From: Burkholderia sp. Bp8992
GTDB lineage: Bacteria; Pseudomonadota; Gammaproteobacteria; Burkholderiales; Burkholderiaceae
Direction of reading: 5' to 3'
Assembly (NCBI RefSeq): GCF_003853705.1
Contig: NZ_QTQI01000005.1
Span: forward strand, 356,661-420,660
DNA: 64,000 nt
The notes under the pieces: generated by a model
Told to the model about the DNA's origin: nothing
The model's database searches: none
Seen by the model: the letters and a program-made list of their open reading frames with translations, nothing else
Part shown: in pieces, positions 7,758 to 15,104 of the stretch
Numbering within the stretch: the stretch's first letter is position 1
Layout of the letters: each line of letters starts with the position of its first letter
Translations under genes and position numbers: made by a program

Positions 7758-9164
7758 ATGAATCACGCACAGACCTCGCGCGACGAACCGGTCGCGCCGG
7801 CGCCGAAGCGCCCGTGGCATCGCAAGCTCGGCATGCAGGTGCTCGCGTCGCTGGTGCTCGGCATCGTTGCCGGGCTGCTGTTTCCTAAATTCGGCACGCA
7901 GATGAAGATTCTCGGCGACGTTTTTCTCGCGCTGATCAAGGCCGGCGTCGCGCCGCTCGTGTTCCTGACGATCGTGCATGGCATTGCTTCCGCCGGCGAC
8001 GTGAAGAGCGCGGGGCGGGTCGGCTGGCGTGCGATCGTCTACTTTGAAGTCGTGTCGACGATCGCGCTGGCGTTCGGCCTGTTCGCCGGCAACCTGCTGC
8101 AGACCGGGCAGGGTATGACGTCCGTGGCGGTCGGCAAGGTACCGGTCGCCGCGGCAAAGGCGGCGCCGCAAGGATTTACCGAATTCGTGATGCATCTCGT
8201 GCCGGACAACTTCATCGGCGCGTTCGCGAAGGGCGAACTGCTGCAGGTGGTCGTGCTCGCGGTGATGGTCGGCATCGGCATTCTTGCGATTCCCGAAGGG
8301 CGCCGCACGCGAATCAACGACGGGCTCGACCAGATTTCGGAGGTCCTGTTCTCGTTCATCAATCTCGTGATGAAGCTTGCCCCGCTCGGCACCTTCGGCG
8401 CGATCGCGTTCGCGGTTGGCAGCAACGGGACAGCCGTGCTGGTCGCGCTCGCGCAACTCGTGCTCAGCTTCTACGCGGTCGTGGTGCTGTTCATCGTCGT
8501 CGTGATGGGCGTCGTCGCGAAGCTGGCCGGCTTCAGCATGTGGCGCTTCATGCGCTACATCAAGGACGAGATCCTGATCGTGCTCGGCACCGCGTCGTCG
8601 GAAAGCGCGTTGCCGCGCCTGCTGATCAAACTCGAGCGACTTGGCTGCGCAAAGCAGACGGTCGGTCTCGTGCTGCCGACCGGCTATGCGTTCAATCTCG
8701 ACGGGACGTCTATCTTCATGGCGATGGGCGTGATGTTCATCGCGCACGCGTACAACGTGCCGCTCACGTTCGAGCATCAGATGGGGATCCTGCTGCTGAT
8801 GCTGTTGACGTCGAAAGGTGCCGCGACGGTATCGGGCGGATCGTTCGTTGTGTTCGCGGCGACGGTGACATCGACGGGGCTGCTGCCGGTGGAAGGGCTC
8901 GCGCTGATTTTTGGCGTCTACCGGTTCATGTCGATGGCGATCGCCACGTGCAATACGATCGGCAACAGCCTGGCCACGGTCGTCGTTGCGAAATGGTCTG
9001 GTACGTTCGACGAGACGGTCGCCCAGCGCCACCTTTACCCGGAACGTTATCCGGCAACAGCGCGTGCCGATGCGAAGCTCGACGATGGCAACCTGCTGCC
9101 CGAAGATTCCGGCGACGCGAATCCGCATCCGCACGGGACCCGGCTTAAGCGCGGCGGTCTGTAG
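7758..9164 (+). CDS. DAACS-family symporter with altered substrate site
   Basis: The 468-residue inner-membrane protein belongs to the DctA/GltP family: the HP1 loop TASSESALPRLL, the TM7 motif NLDGTSIFMAMGV (DctA has NLDGTSIY) and the HP2 region SKGAATVSGG are present. Start ATG 7758 has the ribosome-binding site GGGGAGGAG. In TM8 the usual GIDRFMSEAR-x3-N reads GVYRFMSMAI-x3-N: Asp becomes Tyr388 and the substrate-carboxylate-binding Arg becomes Ile395, while the following Asn is kept. A classical C4-dicarboxylate or aspartate substrate is therefore doubtful. Co-transcribed with the lyase, it probably imports that enzyme's substrate. Confidence 0.83.
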   Translation: MNHAQTSRDEPVAPAPKRPWHRKLGMQVLASLVLGIVAGLLFPKFGTQMKILGDVFLALIKAGVAPLVFLTIVHGIASAGDVKSAGRVGWRAIVYFEVVSTIALAFGLFAGNLLQTGQGMTSVAVGKVPVAAAKAAPQGFTEFVMHLVPDNFIGAFAKGELLQVVVLAVMVGIGILAIPEGRRTRINDGLDQISEVLFSFINLVMKLAPLGTFGAIAFAVGSNGTAVLVALAQLVLSFYAVVVLFIVVVMGVVAKLAGFSMWRFMRYIKDEILIVLGTASSESALPRLLIKLERLGCAKQTVGLVLPTGYAFNLDGTSIFMAMGVMFIAHAYNVPLTFEHQMGILLLMLLTSKGAATVSGGSFVVFAATVTSTGLLPVEGLALIFGVYRFMSMAIATCNTIGNSLATVVVAKWSGTFDETVAQRHLYPERYPATARADAKLDDGNLLPEDSGDANPHPHGTRLKRGGL

Positions 9165-9377
9165 CATCGATTCTGGGCGAACGGGCGCATCGGTTCTACG
9201 TATTCGTGGTCGAGTCGATGTTCTCGCCGGATGCAGCGTTCGATATCGCTATCCACATTGATTGGACGGTTCGCTTTTCCTCGCGGTGACACAATCCGGA
9301 GCTAAGGTGGCCGTTTGAGAATTTTCGGCAACTATCCGCTTCGGGTCGATCACGGCCTTTGATGAAGTAGCAATCTC

Positions 9378-9412
9378 AGACCTGATCTCAAGCTGGCTGA
9401 GAGATCAGGTCT
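9378..9412. terminator. Hairpin, candidate bidirectional terminator
   Basis: Perfect 12-bp arms AGACCTGATCTC (9378-9389) and GAGATCAGGTCT (9401-9412) with an 11-nt loop, between the symporter gene and the convergent IS66 remnant. No long T run follows. It could equally belong to the end of the IS66 element. Confidence 0.5.
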
Positions 9413-9423
9413 TGATTTACGCG

Positions 9424-9930
9424 TCAGATGGTCGCCTTGGGCGGAGTGGCTGGCGTCAGTTTGTCAGCCATGCTCCAGGGTAACAGTTCGTCAACGCGAG
9501 TGGCGACGCGATCAGCAATGTAGGTCAGGACGTATTCCAGATAGGCGCGCGGGTTTACGCCGTTGAGCTTGCACGTCCCAAGCAGGCCGTACATCGCGGC
9601 AGCCCGCTCGCATCCGCTGTCGGAGCCGACGAACAGGAAGTTTTTCCTCCCAAGGCTCACGCAGCGCAGAGCGTTCTCGGCCAGCGAGTTGCTGATCTCG
9701 GCTCGCCCGGCTCGCAGAACAACGTCAGAGCGTTCCGGTGATTCAGCGAGCACTGGATCGCGCCGGGCAGTTCCGATTTGTGCGACAGCGTTGCGAGCTT
9801 TCCCCCGGATTCTTGCTTCGCTGGCCTCCCGGCGGCGGCTTGCTTTTCTCTGCCGCATGTGCTGTTGTTCATCGGTCGGCTTGCCACGGATGTCGGCTTC
9901 GATGCTGTAGGGCTCGCCGATCATTTCGAG
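9424..9930 (-). mobile_element. IS66-family transposase (TnpC) C-terminal fragment, frameshifted
   Basis: The minus strand ends with a typical IS66 TnpC C-terminus: EISNSLAENALRCVSLGRKN, then SDSGCERAAAMYGLL and YVLTYIADR. Upstream (about 9660-9890) the continuing TnpC sequence (KSELPGAIQCSLNHRNALT) is found in a different frame, and IRGKPTDEQQ in yet another, so at least one frameshift has occurred. The N-terminal two thirds of TnpC and the tnpA/tnpB genes are missing. Non-functional remnant. Confidence 0.8.
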
Positions 9931-9992
9931 CGGCCTCTTGGTCTCGTCCGACGGCGTGCTAGCGTGGACCTCGTAGTATTTTCTCCGCGCGC

Positions 9993-10022
9993 GTGCCTTA
10001 TGCTGAGCTCGGCATAAGGCAC
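9993..10022. repeat. 30-bp palindrome with TTATGCYGAG cores
   Basis: GTGCCTTATGC (9993-10003) and GCATAAGGCAC (10012-10022) are perfect 11-bp inverted arms around TGAGCTCG. The core TTATGC(T/C)GAG occurs three times: 9998-10007, inverted at 10008-10017, and direct at 10041-10050. It may be an end or recombination site of a mobile element; the owner is not identified. Confidence 0.5.
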
Positions 10023-10116
10023 ATTATCCCGAGTTGCGTTTTATGCCGAGTCCGATGGCGTCGCTGTTGCGCGATCAGCCGTCACGCTTCACTGATCACG
10101 ACATAAATCTCGGGAG

Positions 10117-10277
10117 TCAGAGAGAGTTAAGAAACGCCAGAAGATTCGGTGTGGGCTTCCAAGACGTCGTTTTGGCGGACTGAATCCCTGCATGCTGCCA
10201 GAACGTTTCCAGCGCATCACGTTTCATCTGCAGGTTGGTTGCAACGTAGCGTGGACCGGCCAGAGTTTCATAAACAC
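10117..10277 (-). pseudogene. C-terminal tail of a gene interrupted by the IS3 remnant (possible recombinase)
   Basis: The minus strand reads as a plausible coding tail of about 50 residues (VYETLAGPRYVATNLQMKRD, then ALETFWQHAGIQ, ending LLAFLNSL) before a TGA at 10117-10119. It is cut at the boundary of the IS3 element near 10277. The tail resembles those seen on element-borne tyrosine recombinases, and the TTATGCYGAG repeats lie just downstream, but the family assignment is a guess. Confidence 0.35.
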
Positions 10278-10545
10278 TCACGAGCCGTTTAGCGCGTAGC
10301 GCCGCTCAAACTCAACCGGTGAAAGATCGCCGGCGGAACCATGCCGACGAACCGGGTTATAAAACATTTCGATGTAATCGAACAGGTCCGAGGTCGCAGT
10401 CGCCCGACTCGGATAGATGCGCCGCTTGATTCGCTCCTTTTTTAGGGCGCTGAAGAAGCTCTCGGCCACGGCATTGTCGTGGCAATTACCGCGCCGACTC
10501 ATGCTTGGCACCATATGGTGCGCCTTCAGGAATGACTGCCATGCG
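10278..10545 (-). pseudogene. IS3-family OrfB, C-terminal fragment
   Basis: Encodes the end of an IS3 DDE transposase: MVPSMSRRGNCHDNAVAESF contains the conserved N-x2-E region with the catalytic Glu, followed by YIEMFYNPVRRHGSAGDLSP. Reading begins within W-Q-S-F-L-K-A-H-H just before this. The first two catalytic Asp residues and all upstream OrfB sequence are deleted, so it cannot transpose. Confidence 0.82.
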
Positions 10546-10761
10546 CTTGAGCTCGGCCTTCAGTCGCCGAACCTCGGCGCTCTGATCCAGCTCCGCGTGC
10601 CGCACGACGTCGGGCCTGCCGAACTTCAGTTTCCATGCGTAAAGGCGGTGGGTCGTGATGCCCAAACGCTGGGCCACCTCTGTCACCGAATGACCTCGTT
10701 CGGTTACCTGTTTGACTGCCTCGATCTTGAACTCATCCGTGTACCGCTTGCCGCTCATGCT
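10486..10761 (-). pseudogene. IS3-family OrfA, truncated by internal deletion
   Basis: From ATG 10761 (ribosome-binding site GGAGG upstream) the frame gives the OrfA helix-turn-helix MSGKRYTDEFKIEAVKQVTE and the leucine-zipper start AEVRRLKAELKR. It then runs out of frame into OrfB sequence at about 10542-10546 instead of completing the usual zipper. The junction shows a single deletion that joined the 3' part of orfA to the 3' part of orfB, removing several hundred bases. Confidence 0.82.
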
Positions 10762-10779
10762 GACCTCCTCGGTTGCCAT

Positions 10780-11187
10780 AAATTATGGCTCGAAGATGTC
10801 TACGAAAGGCTGGCCGGTCCACTCGTCGGATCGCATCGCACGCCTGCATCGTGACGGCTTGTAGGGAGCGCCCCGCACGTAATCAAGCCCGTGAGGGCAA
10901 CTTTGGGGGGCATTTGGGCGCGAAACTGCTCGGCGTTCCTTTGCCATCGGGGCATTGCGGCCGATATGGGATTGCAGCTGAGCCGAATATGGGTAGGATT
11001 GTGGGTAGGAGGCTATCTGCGACTGCGGGAGTCTTACCTGGCGGGTCTCCGCGAGCGCTGGTTGCAGTCTGCTGCCTTCCGCCATTCAAGGGTTTCGCGG
11101 CATAGTTGCCCCGGCTCAGTGCCTTGCGGGTCGCAAAGGAACCGGGGCACGGCCTTTTTCTGCCGGACGCCGCAGCGGCGTGCGCGA
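10780..11187. other. Gap of 408 bp beside the IS3 remnant
   Basis: No frame here reads as a known protein. It presumably holds the outer end of the IS3 element and unrecognised mobile-element debris, plus a GC-rich hairpin at 11107-11149 just past the end of the Lrp gene. Confidence 0.5.
11107..11149. terminator. GC-rich hairpin downstream of the Lrp gene
   Basis: TGCCCCGG (11107-11114) pairs with CCGGGGCA (11142-11149), with a smaller internal hairpin around TTGCGGGTCGCAA. On the plus strand it is followed by CCTTTTTC. It lies 38 bp past the lrp-family stop and may terminate transcription in either direction. Confidence 0.45.
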
Positions 11188-11655
11188 TCAAAGCGGAAGC
11201 ACGGAAGTCTGCTTGATCTTCTGCATTGGAATCTCGGTCTTCACGCTCTGCACGCCTTCGATCCGGGTCAAGTGGTCGATCTGGAGTTTCCGATAGGCGT
11301 CGATGTCGGTGGTCACGACACGCAGCAGGCAATCGCAATCGCCCGCCATCAAGTGGCACTCGAGAACCTGCGGAAGACGTTGAACCGCCTCCGTGAAACG
11401 GTCGACGGTTGTCGCGTCCTGGCTCGTCAGCCAGATGCGGACGAAGACGGTCAACCCCGCACCGATCTTCGATGCGTCGAGCAGCGCCGCGTAGCGCTCG
11501 ATGACACCAGCCTGTTCCAGCTGCTTGACTCGACGCAGGCACGGTGACGGCGACAAGCCCACCTTCTGCGCCAGTTCCACGTTCTGGATTCGCCCATCTT
11601 CCTGGAGCACTCTCAGAATGCGACGGTCCATTTCGTCCAGCTCGATCACGGCCAT
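11188..11655 (-). CDS. Lrp/AsnC-family regulator
   Basis: The 155-residue product has an N-terminal helix-turn-helix (RIQNVELAQKVGLSPSPCLR, about 22-41) and a C-terminal RAM ligand domain (about 70-145, with HLMAGDCDCLLRV), the normal length for Lrp/AsnC transcription factors, which respond to amino acids. The start at 11655 follows TAGGAT. It is divergent from the branched-chain aminotransferase gene, and the 174-bp gap is AT-rich, suiting Lrp binding. It therefore probably controls ilvE and itself in response to leucine or a related amino acid. Confidence 0.88.
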   Translation of the reverse strand: MAVIELDEMDRRILRVLQEDGRIQNVELAQKVGLSPSPCLRRVKQLEQAGVIERYAALLDASKIGAGLTVFVRIWLTSQDATTVDRFTEAVQRLPQVLECHLMAGDCDCLLRVVTTDIDAYRKLQIDHLTRIEGVQSVKTEIPMQKIKQTSVLPL

Positions 11656-11829
11656 TGATCCTACCTATTCGGTCGAGGCACGCAGTGCCTGAATGTTCGA
11701 TTTTTGAAGCATGGAATTGCCAAATCGTGCCCATATTAAGTCGAACACACAACCTGAAACTATTTTTTCTACGATAAATTTTTGCCCGTAGCAGCCGGGG
11801 CGGTCCCGCTGCCGATCAAGGGGCAAGAG

Positions 11830-12930
11830 ATGAGCACCGATTCCGTCCAGCACTTCGAATTCGAACAAAATCCTCACCCCGTCGCGGCGGACGAGCGTGT
11901 CGCGCTGCTCGACAATCCCGGTTTCGGCCGTGTCTTCACGGATCACATGGTGACGATCCGGTACTCGGCGGAACAAGGGTGGCATCACGCCAAAATCGGG
12001 CCGCGCGAAGCGTTCCGGTTCGATCCGGCGACGCTCGTGCTGCATTACGCGCAGGAAATTTTCGAGGGCTTGAAAGCCTACCGGTTGCCGGACGGCGGCG
12101 CGGCGCTATTCCGTCCCGATGCAAATGCGCGGCGTTTTCGCCATTCGGCCGAGCGACTCTCGATGGCGCCGTTGCCGGAGGCGATGTTCGTCGAATCGGT
12201 ACGTGCGCTGGTCCGGGCCGATCGCGACTGGATTCCGGCGTTCGACGGCGCGGCGCTGTATTTGCGTCCGTTCATGATCGCGACGGAGGCGGTGCTCGGC
12301 GTGAAGCCGTCGCCGGAATACCTGTACTGCGTGATCGCGACGCCGGTCGGCGCGTACTTCAAAAGCGGCGCGTCGGCGGGGGTGACGCTGTGGGTATCGG
12401 AGCAGTACACGCGGGCGGCGCCGGGCGGCACGGGCGACGCGAAATGCGGCGGCAACTATGCGGCGAGCCTGGCTGCGCAGGCGGAGGCGATCCGCGAAGG
12501 CTGCGAGCAGGTGGTGTTTCTCGATGCGGTCGAACGCCGCTGGATCGAGGAACTGGGGGGAATGAACGTGTTCTTCGTGTTCGACGACGGGTCGATCCAG
12601 ACGCCGCCGCTGAACGGGACGATTCTGCCGGGCATCACGCGCGCGTCGTTGATCACGCTGGCCCGCGATCTGAATTACACGGTGCGGGAGGAGGGCTACA
12701 CGATCGAGCAGTGGCAGGCGGACGCGCGCAGCGGTCGGCTGGTCGAGGCGTTCGCGTGCGGCACGGCGGCGGCCGTGACGGCGATCGGCCGCGTGAAGGG
12801 CCGTGCGTACGACTTCACGATCGGCGAAGGTGGCGCGGGGCCGGTCACGTCGCGCCTGAAGGCGGCGCTGCTCGATATCCAGAATGGGCGTGCAGCCGAT
12901 CATCACGGCTGGGTGGACCGCGTGTTTTGA
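11830..12930 (+). CDS. ilvE: Branched-chain amino acid aminotransferase (large, class IV)
   Basis: PLP enzyme that interconverts branched-chain amino acids and their 2-oxo acids. The 366-residue length and the motif GTGDAKCGGNYAAS, with the PLP lysine at Lys205, mark the eukaryote-like large BCAT type; EELGGMNVFFV and NGTILPGITRASL follow in the expected order. The start ATG 11830 is preceded by GGCAAGAG; an upstream in-frame ATG at 11782 adds 16 residues unlike the family. Regulation by the divergent Lrp-type protein is inferred. A GC-rich palindrome at 12977-12998 probably terminates the transcript. Confidence 0.9.
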   Translation: MSTDSVQHFEFEQNPHPVAADERVALLDNPGFGRVFTDHMVTIRYSAEQGWHHAKIGPREAFRFDPATLVLHYAQEIFEGLKAYRLPDGGAALFRPDANARRFRHSAERLSMAPLPEAMFVESVRALVRADRDWIPAFDGAALYLRPFMIATEAVLGVKPSPEYLYCVIATPVGAYFKSGASAGVTLWVSEQYTRAAPGGTGDAKCGGNYAASLAAQAEAIREGCEQVVFLDAVERRWIEELGGMNVFFVFDDGSIQTPPLNGTILPGITRASLITLARDLNYTVREEGYTIEQWQADARSGRLVEAFACGTAAAVTAIGRVKGRAYDFTIGEGGAGPVTSRLKAALLDIQNGRAADHHGWVDRVF

Positions 12931-12976
12931 GTTCGGCTCGGCGGCCATCACGACTCGCGATGGCCGTCATGGAAGC

Positions 12977-12998
12977 CGCGGCCGGCATGCCGGCCGCG
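12977..12998. terminator. GC-rich perfect palindrome after ilvE
   Basis: CGCGGCCGGCA and TGCCGGCCGCG form a perfect 22-bp palindrome 47 bp past the ilvE stop and 35 bp before the next gene. It can form a hairpin; no T run follows. Confidence 0.5.
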
Positions 12999-13032
12999 AA
13001 GCAGCTGCGCTGCCTCTTGGAATTCTTCGATC

Positions 13033-14994
13033 ATGTCAGCTGTTTCGTTGTCACGCGCTGTTGACCGCCTGTTCATTGTCGACCCCGGTCTCCATCGGCT
13101 GCTGGGCGGTGCGCGCGCCGCGCTGGCGAGCTTGCTTGCCGGCGCGCTCGGCATCGCATCGGCGCTCCATCTCGGTTTTGCGATCACCACCGGCGCCGTC
13201 GGAATACTTTTCGCCATGATCGCACCACTGTTCCTGCGCGATGCTCACCGGCCGGATTGGTATGAATCGCTTGCATGGCAGTACGGCGTCGCATGCGCAA
13301 GCTTTGCGGGAGCCGCAGTCGTGAGCGCGTGGCCTGCCGTCGGCAAGGCGGGTTTCGTGATCGTCCTTTTCTGTTCGATGCTGTGCCAAACCCGGGGGCC
13401 GCGCACGATCGGATGTGCGTTCCTGGCGATCGCCCTGTACTACCTCGGTCTTTATCTGCATCCGACCGCGCTACAGGTCGACCGCATGCTGGCGATGTCG
13501 ATCGCAGGGCCGGCGAGCGTCGTGCTGGTCTGCCGGATGCTGTTGCCGACGCATGCGGCGCACACGCCCCGGCTCATCGCGCGTTCGGTATCACTGCAAG
13601 CGGCATGCATCGCACGAAGCGACGTGTCGGACGCTGGCGCATTGGATGCGATGGCGCATTTGCTGGCGTTGAACGAAGCCGCCATCGCACTCGAGAATCA
13701 CACGTCGAGCATCGCTGATGGCGACGCGCATGCGTTGCACACCACGCTCGTCGCATTGGAGATGGCGGCGGCCCGGCGCGTGCTGAACCACGATCGGAGC
13801 GCCGCTGCCGACACTGCACTACGCTTCGCGATCGCTCGCTTCGATACTGTCGCCGATGTAGTGGCGGCGCGCATGGCCGCCACGCGTACGACGACGATGC
13901 CGGAGCGCACGCGTGCGGTTCCGTGGGGCGCCGGCTGGCGCACGCTTGCATGGTTGCCGGCGATCCGCGCCGCGGCGGCTGCGTTCGCCGCCATGTTGAT
14001 CGGCGAGGCGCTGTCGTCCGAGCGATGGATGTGGGCGGTGCTGAGCACGTTCGTCGTGTTCTTTGGCACGTATTCGTGTGCGGACACGATCTATCGCGGC
14101 GCGCAACGCATCGCCGGTACGCTTGCCGGCGCGCTCGCGAGCGTACTTGTCGTGAGCGCCGCCTCTCATGCGAATGCACTCGTGGTCATCGTAATGGGCG
14201 TTTGTGTGTTTGCCTGGGCATACCACATCCTGCACGCGTATGGGCGCGGCGTATTCTTTCTGACGGTGCTGATCGGCGTCGTCTACGCGCAACTGGGGTT
14301 CGAGATCGGCGCGCTTGCGGAACTGCGTATCGGCGAGGTGTTGATCGGCTGCGCGGTTTCGCTCGCGGCGGCGCTGCTGGTGATGCCGCTGGCGGCGTCG
14401 CGCCACATCGCGACGCGCTCGCACAGCTTGTTGGCTGCGCTGCGCGAACTCGTGCACGAACGCGTCGACGGCACGCGGCCGGGGGCGGCGCAGACGCGCG
14501 TCGCCGATCGCCGTTTTCACGACCTGCGCATGGCTATCAGGCCGCTGGCCGCGTGGCGCATGCTCCGTGTATCCAGCGATGCCCGACGGTTGTTGGACGC
14601 GCTTCTATACTGCTGGCTGTATGGCCGAATCGTGGCGACACGCCTGCCTGTTGACGGCGGTGGGCCGGTTGTCGCATTCGAGCGGCATGCGCGCGTAGCC
14701 ATCGTTACGCGAATCGATGCATTGATGAGCGATCTGGATCCCGGCCGCTCGATGCGAGTCGATACGGCTGCGAACGTGGGGCACGGAACGCTCGCGATAT
14801 CCGGTGATCATCCGTTACCACCCGATCGGGAACTGGCTCGGCTCGGCGCGAAACTGGCCGAACTCAGCCAGGCGTTTGAGGACGCGCTATTCGGAAAGAT
14901 ACGGGCGAGGAACGGTGGCGAAGATAACTGCGGCGCTCGCAGCACTCCCCCCTGGAGTGCTGGAACGCATGCGGGTTCGACGGCAACCGACTGA
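13033..14994 (+). CDS. FUSC-family inner-membrane protein
   Basis: A 653-residue protein with two clusters of transmembrane helices (about residues 20-180 and 315-460), each followed by a cytoplasmic helical region, the usual plan of FUSC/YccC/PET-type proteins related to fusaric acid resistance and aromatic acid efflux permeases. The second cluster includes ERWMWAVLSTFVVFFGTYSC and the RIAGTLAGALASVLV motif typical of FUSC_2. No membrane-fusion (HlyD) or outer-membrane partner gene is adjacent, so an efflux role is unproven. The last 30 residues are low in recognisable structure. Confidence 0.8.
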   Translation: MSAVSLSRAVDRLFIVDPGLHRLLGGARAALASLLAGALGIASALHLGFAITTGAVGILFAMIAPLFLRDAHRPDWYESLAWQYGVACASFAGAAVVSAWPAVGKAGFVIVLFCSMLCQTRGPRTIGCAFLAIALYYLGLYLHPTALQVDRMLAMSIAGPASVVLVCRMLLPTHAAHTPRLIARSVSLQAACIARSDVSDAGALDAMAHLLALNEAAIALENHTSSIADGDAHALHTTLVALEMAAARRVLNHDRSAAADTALRFAIARFDTVADVVAARMAATRTTTMPERTRAVPWGAGWRTLAWLPAIRAAAAAFAAMLIGEALSSERWMWAVLSTFVVFFGTYSCADTIYRGAQRIAGTLAGALASVLVVSAASHANALVVIVMGVCVFAWAYHILHAYGRGVFFLTVLIGVVYAQLGFEIGALAELRIGEVLIGCAVSLAAALLVMPLAASRHIATRSHSLLAALRELVHERVDGTRPGAAQTRVADRRFHDLRMAIRPLAAWRMLRVSSDARRLLDALLYCWLYGRIVATRLPVDGGGPVVAFERHARVAIVTRIDALMSDLDPGRSMRVDTAANVGHGTLAISGDHPLPPDRELARLGAKLAELSQAFEDALFGKIRARNGGEDNCGARSTPPWSAGTHAGSTATD

Positions 14995-15104
14995 TCTCGC
15001 CGCGGTGGGCTATCGACCCGCTGCCGTCAGCGGAACCCGCTATCTACCGATCGTTCAGGCCGGCTGTCCGCATGCCGCCAGAAGCAGGTGCGCTGTCGCG
15101 TGTT

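Noticed and set aside
9424-10779. An intact composite transposon
   Set aside because: Every transposase or recombinase piece is truncated or frameshifted, and no pair of matching outer ends was seen.
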